A stretch of DNA of 64,000 bases from Dipylidium caninum. Lineage: Eukaryota > Platyhelminthes > Cestoda > Cyclophyllidea > Dipylidiidae. The stretch is taken from NCBI GenBank assembly GCA_017562135.1, contig QEYB01000850.1, positions 248,001 to 312,000 on the forward strand. Reading direction: 5' to 3'. Below the pieces are notes generated by a model, which did no database searches, was not told the origin of the DNA, and saw only the letters and a list, made by a program, of their open reading frames with translations. The translations under genes were made by a program, and so were the position numbers. This document shows positions 10,908-21,798 of the stretch, one piece after another (within the stretch, counting starts at the first letter, position 1; every line of letters begins with the position of its first letter).

Positions 10908-12601
10908 GCGTCTTCTCCGAGGGGATGAAGCTGCGATGAGTGGATGACACGTCGTTCAATCCACAAACAATTTCTCCACTACTTCTGACCCACCTCTACA
11001 CTGTCGCTGGATTTTCTTCGCCTAAACGAGACAAGGCAGCATTTGGGCGTCTCCAGCTGCCTCAGCGTCCTCCACCTCCCAACTAGTGAAGGGAGGAGAG
11101 AGGCCTCCTCCCCCTCCTCTTCCCCTTCAACTTAACTCCATCTGTGCAGTCTGTGCAGTCTGTGCAGTCTGTGCAGTCGGTGCAGTCTGTGCAGGGGGCA
11201 GTTCCCCTCCACTGCCCTCCGTCGAGACGCCTTGTTGTCTCGCAGGTGGGCGAGAGAACGTGGGTGTGTGGAGACCGACTGGTGAACAGAGCGCAAGTAA
11301 GATGCACTGTGAGCCACATGCTGACAGACGAGGTGACTCCTTTGGACTGAGTGGACGCGAATGACGAGTCGTTGGGTGAATACGGTGTCTGTTACGACTA
11401 CGATTCGCGTCCTGCTGACGAGTTGGCTTCGGTGGCATGGGAGAAATCTCTTTCCATGAGGCTCGAAGGAGGCATTCTTTGGTATGTGAGTGGTGGTGGT
11501 GGTGGTGGTGGTGGTGGTGGTGTGGTGGTGGTGATGGTGGTGGTGGTGGTGGTGGTGGATGGTGGTGGTCAATGGATAGGACGGCACGGTGGCATCATAT
11601 TAACGTGGAGGCAAGTGGAGGGAAAGACGAAGACGAAGACGAAGAGGGAAGAGGATGAGGAGAGGAGGAGGTTGAGGAGGAGGAGAAGAGAGCGCGCATC
11701 CTCTGCACGCGTCGACTTCGAGTTGAGCCTCGGGTGGAGGAGGGGAAGTGAAGTTGAAGCGCAGTGTTGGAGCACCGTTGTTGGTGTGTGAGCGCCGAAC
11801 CATCAAGTGGGCAGATGAGCGAGTCATTGTGACACTTGCAACGAGGCTCTCTCTCCATCGACGCCGTCACAATTACCGCAGTGTCATGAGTCCACGTGTG
11901 TCGTCGCCTTTTCTCTTGGTCGCCTGGTCACTGCACATGGAGACGAAGTGGTCTATTGCGTTGAGGGTGAGGTGAGGTGGAGGTGAGGTGGGTGGGTGGG
12001 GTGGGTGGAGGTGGGGGGGGGAGGTGGAGGTTGTGAGGAGTAGAGGAAGCCTTTCTGTGTGGATTGGATTGGATTGGATTGGAGTGCAGTGAGAGGAGTT
12101 GAGTTGAGTAGAGTAGAGTGGAGTGGAGTGGAGTGGAGTGGAGTGGAGTGGAGTGGGGTTGGAGGGGATGTTCACGTCCTCGGTGGATCATGTCGCCTTC
12201 GTGGTGGTGGCAGGACGAGGAGGAGACATCTGCACATATTTGGAAGGAGAACGCGTCGATGCATGTCCACATGGTCGTCTGCGAGGGTGGATGCTGACGT
12301 GGATGCTGACGTGGAGGCTGAGGTGGGGCAACGACGGTGAGAGGATGTGAAGAGGGCCACCGTGAGGGTGTGCCGTGGGTGGCGTGGTTTCTGGCCGTGA
12401 GAGAGCAGTGGAGATGGAGGGGAGAAGTGGTTGTGATGGGGAGATCGGATGAAATGTCCCGATCTCTGTGAAGCCAGACGCAGAAGACGCCATCACCAGC
12501 CAAGTTGACGTGGTGTCCTCTCGTGGGGACGACGTATGTCTCGACAATGGTTGGTGTTTCGTGGAAGAGATCGTCTGAAAGTGGATTAGGTCGAAGCCGA
12601 T
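10908..12601 (-). repeat. Right arm of the 1.7 kb inverted repeat
   Basis: Reverse-complement copy of 6190-7916 with the same order of blocks: inner end GCGTCTTCTCCGAGG, a 9-bp tandem repeat (11141-11194), the MPPKPTRQQDANRSRNRHRI frame, a GGT run (11488-11572), a GAG/AAG tract (11630-11690), GGTGA and GGAGT microsatellites (11960-12160) and the outer end near 12601. The arms differ mostly in microsatellite length and by point changes. Outside both ends similarity fades within about 20 bp. Confidence 0.85.
11141..11194. repeat. Six tandem copies of a 9-bp unit (TCTGTGCAG)
   Basis: Six adjacent units, one with a single change (TCGGTGCAG). The corresponding place in the left arm (about 7625-7660) has only two or three degenerate units, so the array grew or shrank after the arms separated. 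Confidence 0.9.
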
Positions 12602-15600
12602 GAAGAAGACGATGTTTGATTTCGTCGTGAATTTCCCATCTAACAACATTTGCCTGGTACATGAGTCAAAACCGAAACAACGGAGATCTGGGATGTGATC
12701 CTGACGACAACCTCGAGGTGTGAGCCACTTAACGCCACCTTCCACCCCGTCCGAAGCGATCGCCTTGCCGAGCCACATCACCTCGCCTTTGGCGCATTTC
12801 CAGGCTGTAATTATCAGCCCCAGCCGAGAGTGGATACGTGGCCGACTTCACTAAAACTATAATCATAGCGGCGCATTTATCAAAATTAAGTCCAGCCTGG
12901 AGGCGGAGCCGCCCCTCATCACCGCCCCACGCTGAAAAGTCATTACTGCCGCACCGTTTGACCATTGCCTCAATCAAAACACCTTCATCTGACCGCTGTG
13001 GCCTTTATTTGCGTGTTTGGTAAACTTTTACATGTCCACATTGTCGAGATGGTGATTGGTGCCTTACTGGATTCTGGCACGAGGATTTAATCCCCACTCC
13101 GGAGGAGGAATTTCGCTTCACATGTCCCATCCGAGGTTGAGAGGTGGGAGATTTCGCGGCAGTTTGGTGAGATTTACGCAGTCCGTTCTGCCGAGGTAAT
13201 AAAAGTCGCCAGGGTGAAATTTCCCACTAACAAATCTCATCGAGAGCGGAAGGCGAGTGAAATGACTATGTGAAAGCGTTCACGTCTCACTGCTTCTTCC
13301 CTTTCGGCTAAGATGCTGTAGGAGCCTGTTTGCACTATTTTACACGACCGATGTGTTCTACAAGAGATTTGGGAGGAGCATTTGCCACCGAAGTTTTGAT
13401 ATCCACCCTCAGAATTCTCCTATCCCAACTGTCCACTTATCTCAGCCTGATGACATTTTACCTTCGTCTTCAGCCCTTGTTAACCTGGAATATGTGCACA
13501 GGTAGCCTTTACCTTCTTGTCCCAGTTTCGATGTTAAATGGTTGGGACCTTGACGGTCTTAATTCGATGTGCTGCATGCGAGGAGAATCCTCAGACGTTC
13601 CTGACCTATAAGTGACAGGGATTCAAACTGCTGCTGGTACAACAACACGGCAGAGGGAGAACTTTTAGTCTATAGCAGCAAACGTATGGTTATTTCCTAG
13701 AGCTAGGTCTGAAAGCGTCGAAGGAAGGCTAAGCAGGCTGCCAACGAGTTTCATTGAAGGCTCAGTTCTTTCTGCCTTGAAATCCTCGGACAAAGCGCGG
13801 GAAGTGGTCGTCACTCGCGTCCACCTCTGTGCTTAACATCGACTTAGTTGCAACGCTTTGTTTATACAATCGTGTCTTCAAGTGTGGTTTGAACGAGAGT
13901 GACTTCTTCCGTCCAGTTTAGACCGCCTTCCACATCGACTTGGTCGCCAGCTCCGTAAATAAGAGTTTCCATTAGGAAGAACATTTTATTATAGTGTAGG
14001 CGAAATAACATGGTTATAATGCCCCCCCCCTTGCCTCGGGTGGAGGGTATTTCTGTGAAAAGTGACCGGTGCCAGGAATATGCTACTAATTAAATGTCAG
14101 CGTCATGAGGCTCTAATTTCCAAGAGCCACGGTTTCCCAACATCTCCGCCAGACCAACAGCAGGACAAAACACAAACATTGTTGTCGTCCTTGTCTCCGT
14201 TTCTGATTCTTTCTCGGAGTTCTGTGCAATGTGTTAACCTAATTACCTCAGACGATTGGGGCTCATGGACGAATTTCGTCGGCATTGCGTAGAGACTCAT
14301 CAGTTAATGCGGTAATCAGACGTGTTTTGATATGAATAAATATGAATCTGTGGGCAAGGCATTGCTCCAAAGTGATCTGGGCTTAGTAGACTCTCAGAGG
14401 AGACGAAGACTTGCAACCGTACAGGAAAAACACTCGTAGAAAATAGGACGGTCACTCTGCACGTAGGTTACGTGGATAGAAAATTTTCTCTTCCGCCTTC
14501 GTCGCCAGGGATTAGCCAGAAAAAGACAGCAACACCCCGCCATCTCCCACCAGCCTGGACCTTTATCCATTCACTCTTTAAACAAGAAAGCTGCACGCAA
14601 CCTCGAATTCGCTATCTCCTCTTCAGTGGTAACCAACGGAAGAGAAAGGGAGGGAGTTTGCATCAGGCCGGACTATGCAAAGAGCATTTCGTACGATAGG
14701 ACGTGGAACACTGGCAGAAAATCCAGTCGGTTGAATTCGAGATCCCCTTGACAGTGACTGCACACACACGTCTAGACGCTACAAGTCCAGTCGCTTGTTG
14801 AATCTTCCTCAACTGGAAGGCAGTATTTTAGAGCGGTACGGCGGACACCTCCTTACGTATTCCATTAGTTCACTCATCGTGGAAATCCATTCAGCAGAGG
14901 ATCGGCGGTCCCCGTAGGGAACCTTCGACGCAGCAAAGTGGACACTCTTTTTCCCACAAATCCATCTTTTAGGTGCATTTCCATCGTCTAACTTTTGTCT
15001 CCTGACTTTCGCCCACACGGTTGACGTTTTTCTTTATTATCTAATTTAATACTTTTCTTAACCTGACTATAGAAACTTAAGTAGCACTGGTGATGTCTCA
15101 GAGGTAACCTTGGCAAGACACCAGCCACGCCGAATCAAAACCTCTTCGATGCATGCTGGGCTTAGGGAAGACCTTCGGCCACTTAGATATTCGTGTATAA
15201 AAATGTTCGCGAGTCAACAGAGAAGGGGGAGCCCGTTTTTTCCCCTCTTGTTTGTGTGTACGACCAACGTGCGCCTGAGCTACACAAAAAACCCGTCGGC
15301 CATGCTGAAGGTCCCCCCTGATGTGGAGTTTATCTCTTAGCCTGACCAGGAATTGAGCGCTTCACCTTTTCACTGGCAACAGTGTAGCCAGTGTGGACAG
15401 GGAAAATATCCACAGTTGGCCTGTGTAAATTGCGCATTTAATCAGGCGGACTTTTTGGTGCCCCTATAAATTAGTGGCAGTGCCACGTCTACGGCGAAGT
15501 TATCCTTCCCTATGACTAAAATTAATTCTGCTTTTCGACTGGTGGGGCAGAACTAGCCCTCGGAGGCGTGTAGATTGAATTAAATGCGTAGGTTACTGCC

Positions 15601-17189
15601 ACTTCGTGGAGTGAGGTGTTCAATGTGGACGAGGCCCATCCCTTCCCGTTCCCTTTCACGAATCTGAGGTGAGAACCGCCCAAACGGTGTCCGCTCTTCC
15701 GAGCTTGAAAAGCAACCGCGAGAAATGACCAACGAGGAGATAAGAGACAATTCCCTGAGGTCGAAAAGTGCGGTTGTTTATTCGGATGACTAAAACGAGT
15801 GGTGTTTAATTTTTGAAATCAAAAATCTGCTTAAATCAGTGTTATACGAAACACACTATCATTTTTCACGTTAAAGTACAGCACATATTTGAAGAAGATC
15901 TTACAATGAGCAAATGATGTGTTTATTGAAAATTTTAAGCTGGATTTTGTTTTCTAAATTTATTGACATTTGTCTAAAAGGTGATTTCCACATGTTTTGT
16001 CCAAGTAACCGCTAAACTTAGAGACCGATCTCGTCATCCTGGCGCAATAGCCAACCAACCACAGCAACACTCGCGGCAGAAAAGACTATTAAAACAACCA
16101 AAATGGTCCGACTGGCATCAAATGAATAAGTGTGATCCTCGTGGGGACTCACATCTACAAGGAATAGCCCAATGAAGGGGTCGTCAAGGCTTCTCACTGA
16201 CTGACGCGTAAATAGGATGCAGCGACTGTGGATACCTTCGTAATTCCCCTCTTAACACCCAAGAGTCCGATGCACATCCTGACGATAACGAATACCAGGC
16301 CACGTGACACGGAAGAAGCCATAAGGGATTTCGAGCAAACGCAATCTGCAGCAAGCGCAACTCCCACGTTTTCCTCTTTGATAAAGACGAGGTACATAAT
16401 TAACACTGCCGGTCGTTGTTTTCTTCGCCTCCCACAACACTCGGAACATCGAGGTTCACGCAGCCGCTAACGTGAAAAGATTAAAGCGCTGAGGCATTGG
16501 GAAATGATGCTCAACAAAAAAATTCCGTGTGTCGAGACCCAAAGTGTGAGGAGGCGTTCAATTCTCTCACGTGTCCAACGTCCACTCTATCAATAGAGGC
16601 GACAGACCACTTTGTAAGCCAAGTAAAATTGCAGTTATATCGTAAAGTTATCCGTTCCTGCCAGCCTCGTCCCCCTTTCCCATCGCCCCACCATCTCAAG
16701 TCCTCATGTCACACACACAAAAAACAAGGATTCAACTTCTCGAACGCCAGTCCGCGCAACCGCCATTATTGAAAGCCAATCACACAACATGAAGGTCGAA
16801 TAAATAAAAGTAGTTTCTGAGGTTATTTCAAGGAAGTGAAAGGCAAGAGCTCGTTCAACAAACTTTAAAAATACACATATGCACTGGTAGGATGTAAAAA
16901 CATTCCCCATTTTCCTGCAGGCGGACTATAAATAGTGAGAGGGTGAATGCCACTCGGGAGGCAAACATTGGCATCCAACACCCCTTTTGCCTGTAAAATG
17001 ACACATTTAATGGGAGATGGGCCTCATTGGAGTGACATTTCCGAGTGTGACGGCGGAGACACCCTCGAGAATGCGACATTCTCGGTGGTCGTGGCACCCA
17101 CCATGCTGGCCAGCCGGTCTCACCGGGTGGACGATCTCAGTGGCCACTTAAACCGCCAGACTGGACCCTCGGGGAAAGAATTTCCTCGC
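12602..17189. other. Long stretch with no gene recognised
   Basis: Only short open frames, none with splice-consistent joins or recognisable sequence; a C run near 14023. No RNA gene or larger repeat was recognised. Confidence 0.45.
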
Positions 17190-18327
17190 TTGGTAATCAT
17201 GAAATAGGCGTTGGATACAAACGTGAAACAAAAATCTCAACCGAAAGCACCCTCGGTGGCATCTAAAATTTTCTCCCAACGATTGAGCTGATCAAATAGA
17301 CCTTTTTGAAAAAATAATCTTTGTCCTATAGTTTGCAAAACGTTCAAATTCTTACAGACTACCCCTTTGATTATTGTATTTGTTTTTGCTTATAAATAAT
17401 TAATAATTATTCGGCGAAAAATCTGATGAAGATGGTGAAAGGGAATGAAAGGTAATATCGCAGAGAAGTCGATTTGGCAACGGTAATTGACGCTTAATGC
17501 GACCGTGTTGATTGAGCAAGGCTGGATGTTTTCCGTTTCTACGTTTCTTTCCTCGCATGACATCAACTTTGCGACAATAAGAGGACTGCGCTGCTCCTCT
17601 CCTTTCGCCTGCTTCCATTATGGAAAGGAGTCGTGGGAGACCACCCCTCGAACACTCCACCAAATGGTAAACATAATTCACTTTTGATGAAATTTCGGCT
17701 CCGCAATGCGTCCTGCGGCTGTCTTCCCATCTGCCCGTTTGCTTGATCTTTTCCTCGACTGTCATTCAAAATCCACTTTCCATCATAAGTGACGGATTGG
17801 CGTACTAACGACGGCAATTGTGTATTACGAAAGACACGAGGGAGATGCACAGTTGCTCTTGAAGCAGTCGCGCGATGGTCCACAGTTGCGCCAGTTCCTA
17901 CGACCGGTGCATATGAGTCCACTTTTGTCCTGTTTTACCATTTATTCTACGTAGATAGTTTAACACAGCCACAGAGGCGTGGTCATTTGGTGGTGTAGAC
18001 CCACGTCCACGAATAGTTCCGTCGAAGTTCTTCATTCCTCCTCGTCGTCAACGTGGGCAGCTGGTCGTCCTCGAGGCGTCTTGACGACACTCGAATTGTC
18101 AGAACGGCATTTTCGGAAGCAAAATGGGGCACCTTTAACGGCAGTGCAGCCATCTTCCCCATGGCTCATTAATGTCACTCGAAGCTTCTTAGACTGCGTT
18201 ATCATTCGACATGAACCCGAGTTTTGCTTCTGTTTGTTTTCGGAGAAACGTAAAAAGTGGACCACAAACTCGCGTACGTAATTGTGTATGTCTCTGAACA
18301 AAAACGCCCATTTAATAGTCTACAGCC
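17190..18327 (-). mobile_element. Dead mariner-like element (copy 2)
   Basis: Near-duplicate of the element at 3222-4448: same ends (TTGGTAATCATGAAATAGG at the left; complement of GACTATTAAATGGGCG at the right), same broken minus-strand transposase with YDGKWILNDS near 17780 and the same N-terminal FCFRKCRSDNS near 18110. Small indels differ between the copies. The similarity runs on past the right end to about 18446. Confidence 0.8.
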
Positions 18328-18449
18328 TCGTAGTTGTCCTCCTTCCCGCGTGAACTGCACCCGATAAATCGATTTCCGATACTGAGGAGGGCAGCACCAG
18401 GGGTGTATCGATTCGGAGGGTGGCGCGCTATCTGAGTGGGTGGCACATG

Positions 18450-18875
18450 CTGATTCCACAGTCGTAGGTCTTAATTCTTCCGCGTTATCAAAGCGGGCTG
18501 GTAGTTCTCCTCGAGGCCTTTCCACGATATTCAAATCGTGACAACTAAATTTGTGAAAATAATATCAAGCGACCTTTTCATTAGTGAAACCCTCTTCGAA
18601 ATGTTTCCTCAGTGTTATTCAAAGCCTTTTAGGCTGCCTTATGATTCAACGTGAAGTTGCACAAGAAAAGCTGATTTAAATAGCGTTTATTTTACACATG
18701 GTTTAGGAGAAACATTAAATAAAAGTGAGTTACCAATACGAAAAACCTTACAAGACGGGAAAGAAGACCTTTAACATTTATAAAGAAAAATATCAAGCAT
18801 AAGTCACTGTGAATCTCCGTTAAGTCGCAGTTGAACACAGACTAAACAAAAAAAGTCCGTTTTATAGTTTCCAAG
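18450..18875 (-). mobile_element. Mariner 5' half next to copy 2
   Basis: A second mariner terminal repeat (complement of TTGGAAACTATAAAACGG) sits at about 18855-18875. Reading leftward on the minus strand gives TEETFREGF-like sequence and NIVERPRGELPARFD, matching the N-terminal helix-turn-helix and linker of mariner transposase. The element is cut off where the flank of copy 2 begins. It resembles the truncated plus-strand piece at 2280-2650. Confidence 0.65.
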
Positions 18876-20298
18876 CAAATGGAATGCGCATTGGTGGAGT
18901 ACTATTCTTCTTTTATAGGAAATCCTCGAATTTTAGACACAAATACAAGTGCAGGAAAGGCGAGGAGGAGAAGTTGATTAAAAGGCGTTGAATAAGACTT
19001 CCCTTTGTTCACCGGGACGCTCAGCCTCGAGGGTGTCTAGTCACTTCAACGCACAGAGGACCCGCGGTGCTTACGCCTGAGTGCTCGCCTTATCAGGGTG
19101 CAGCTATCTTAATGAGCGTTCCCTCTCTCGGCTGGGCTAATACCTCCTGTAATGACACTCAATTCGCTGAGCAAATTATTCACCTAAGTATGATCCCATC
19201 TCTTATTCTCCCTCTCGCAACTCGGTCCCAACTCTCCTCCCAGCCTGGCTGTAGTCCCCAGCTCCTGCCGGCTCCACCGCCCCAACTGCCCCTCCCTGTC
19301 CCGCCCTCCAACTTATAGCCTCAGTCCCCCTAGCTCCGCTCTTCTCGCTCACACTAATCGTCAACAAGTAGTTTTGTTACTGCTAATAATAAAACTCGTC
19401 GACTCAATTCAGAGGGAATTAAAAATTAGCCAATAGGCAACCGAGATTCTCGTCCAGTCATTGTAATGGTGACGTTATGTAGAAATGTTTTTTTTTTCTG
19501 TTAACATTTAATTGCGCAATTGCATCGCCCTTGAATAATCCTTGACTCTATGCGGAGGGGGAATTATTTGCCCGTGGCGACAACCGAAAGAGTTCAACTT
19601 CCCTCTCCATAATTGCCTAGTAAGAATTAGACTCGTCAAGTATGAAATTAATTGGCTGAGAGTTAAATTTTGACAATTTCACTATGATAACCTAAACTTA
19701 AACAGTTGAGTGATTGGCTCGCCGTGAAGTCGGCCTGTTCAGTTCGGACTTGTGAATTTTGCATCTTCCTGTTGAGAATTGGGGCACGATTCAAAGTGAC
19801 AGATGATAAAATGACGCCATTAGATGATACAGCTGCTTTCTAAAAAATAATAGGACATTCGATAGCTATCATGACTATATAACGAGGTGAAATGGAATAC
19901 TACTGAAATCCATACGGGATATTTAAGTAGTATCGACCACGCGAGCTGAGTTCAACCTCACTTTCGTAATTTACTTGCAGAAAAGAAGGTGGAATTGAAG
20001 TGGCCTTCCTAATTTACCATATTAAGACAGCAGCCACGTGGACCAACCAGCAGAAGAGGCTGACAAGCATAGCTAAAAAGTGGCGAAGACTATTTTCCCA
20101 CCTCATTGTTCAGACGTCGAGATGGAGATGAATTTCATTTTCCCTTCGTGATCATTAACGTGCACTTCATAAAAGAGGCCTTTTTGTGTTGGTGACAGCA
20201 GATCAGTACGTTTCCTTTGACAAGCAGTCCAGTCACGAGTCATCGTGACGCCTATCGATTTCCTCGTGTTCCGTTTGACATGGCTGGTCACGTTGCAG
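18876..20298. promoter_or_regulatory. Upstream region of the intronless gene
   Basis: No coding sequence was recognised. The last 18 bases before the ATG end in GGTCACGTTGCAG, a splice-acceptor-like tract, so the transcript leader may be spliced on. No clear TATA box could be assigned. Confidence 0.3.
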
Positions 20299-21798
20299 AT
20301 GGAGGAGACTGTACAAGATACTAGCACAGCACCCCTTGAGGATGTCTTATTTTCCTCCGATGAAACAACGGGCACAGGATACGAAGACGGTGGCAGTGAA
20401 AGCGAGGTCGGGGAATGTCACCTCGCTAAGTGTACTCAAACTTCACAAAGTGATATGATGAAGAAGCGGAGCAAACGTGTGATAAGAAATACCCGTTTAC
20501 CGAGGGATAAGGCAAAAATAAAGTATGGTTTGCAAAAGAAATCATTGCCATTATTTATACGCTCGAAATTTGCACCGATGACAGTGAAATCGATGGACTA
20601 CTCGCCTCATGGATGTCAGTACGGGTCAACGAAGGAGTTCTATGATCTCAAGGCAGACGAGAGTCTTGACAACTTAACGAGTTGTATTTATGCCACATCA
20701 CAAAGCGGTCCCAACTACCGACTCGTGTTTACAGCGGAGAATGTCAATCTGGAGCCGCTTTTCGTTCAGCCTCGAAATCCTCCGCCAAATAAAAATGAAA
20801 AAATTAGTCAAATCACATCAAAAATAAAGTTGTATGAGGATCCAGCCAAATTGAACTATGTGGGCATTAAACGTCTTAGATTCAGCTTAATTGAGAGCAC
20901 CCTTTCGGAGAAACCAGCTCCACCAATTCAGGTGTACACGGTGGGTCAACCCAATCCAAGTAAGGCGCCGAGGAATATCAGCGGACCGAGGAAATCACGC
21001 ACCACTGGTCTCATTTATGTCAAAATTGACGATTTTATTATAAAAGTGCGGACACAACCACTGCCAATCACAAAAATTCGCTCACCTGTCACGAGTAACG
21101 TGCGTTCAACCATGGAGCGTCTAGGAATGCCCTGTTCGGAGGTGTTCAAGAATAAAGCCCAACTCCTTGTCCGACTAGGCAACGATATTCTGCGTCTTCG
21201 ATTTGATTTAGTCAACTGTGAAGTCTCCAAACTGCCCGAGCACAAGTCATTGGCTGTCCAGACAGACAATCATATGATAATTAGACAGAGTTTCAGTCAT
21301 TTCACCAATAAACGGGTAAATTTACACTTACCGGAAAGTACGTACATTTACCAGGATCCAATGATTGAGATTCGTCGAGTGAATCACTACTTTGCGACTC
21401 AGAAAATCACTCCCCTATGGAAGTACGAGTTGTATCGAAAAAGACTAGCTCAATTGCGGGAGCACAACATGGTGGAGGGGGAGATTGGGAAAGTGGTGAG
21501 ACGATCACGCGGTTCCACAATCACCTTTGACGGTTTTGACACGGTAGTGACAGCAGCAAGCGGTATGATGCATGGCATTGTGGTGAAGGGTCAAGAGGCC
21601 TATGACAAGAAGATGCAAGCACATCGGGGCGAGGCGAAGAAGGAAGTGGAGGAAAGCCTCAGTGATTGGAGGTATGAAGAGGAGGTGAAGAAGGAGGTGG
21701 ATGAAAAGTTAGGTGAATTTCGAAGTCACTTGTGGGAGAATGAGGAGGCGGAAGAGACCCTGGAGAGCCTCAATATGCCCTCCACTTTTGTAAGCTAG
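20299..21798 (+). CDS. Intronless 499-residue protein of unknown function
   Basis: A single uninterrupted reading frame, far longer than any other in the window, with balanced animal-like codon use. It opens METTV-like acidic sequence (MEETVQDT), has a basic stretch at about residues 55-90, a middle part with hydrophobic strands (GLIYVKIDDFIIKVRTQPLP at about 235-255), and a C-terminal third (about 370-485) that is charged and probably helical (EVKKEVDEKLGEF). No signal peptide or membrane segment is evident once the start at 20299 is used. An earlier in-frame ATG at 20245 would add 18 residues, but TTGCAG immediately precedes the 20299 ATG and looks like a splice acceptor, so the mature start is taken there. 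No neighbour lies within 4 kb on the right. I do not recognise a domain; a multi-exon gene with its last large exon here is also possible. Confidence 0.8.
   Translation: MEETVQDTSTAPLEDVLFSSDETTGTGYEDGGSESEVGECHLAKCTQTSQSDMMKKRSKRVIRNTRLPRDKAKIKYGLQKKSLPLFIRSKFAPMTVKSMDYSPHGCQYGSTKEFYDLKADESLDNLTSCIYATSQSGPNYRLVFTAENVNLEPLFVQPRNPPPNKNEKISQITSKIKLYEDPAKLNYVGIKRLRFSLIESTLSEKPAPPIQVYTVGQPNPSKAPRNISGPRKSRTTGLIYVKIDDFIIKVRTQPLPITKIRSPVTSNVRSTMERLGMPCSEVFKNKAQLLVRLGNDILRLRFDLVNCEVSKLPEHKSLAVQTDNHMIIRQSFSHFTNKRVNLHLPESTYIYQDPMIEIRRVNHYFATQKITPLWKYELYRKRLAQLREHNMVEGEIGKVVRRSRGSTITFDGFDTVVTAASGMMHGIVVKGQEAYDKKMQAHRGEAKKEVEESLSDWRYEEEVKKEVDEKLGEFRSHLWENEEAEETLESLNMPSTFVS

Noticed and set aside
6190..12601. 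Interpretation of the inverted arms as LTRs or terminal repeats of one 6.4 kb transposon
   Set aside because: The spacer carries no transposase or polymerase that matches and holds an unrelated mariner relic; no target-site duplication is evident outside the arms.
11132..12781. Long minus-strand frames up to 244 codons in the right arm
   Set aside because: They run through TCCAC, CTCA and poly-His microsatellites, and several frames are open at once; no recognisable protein.
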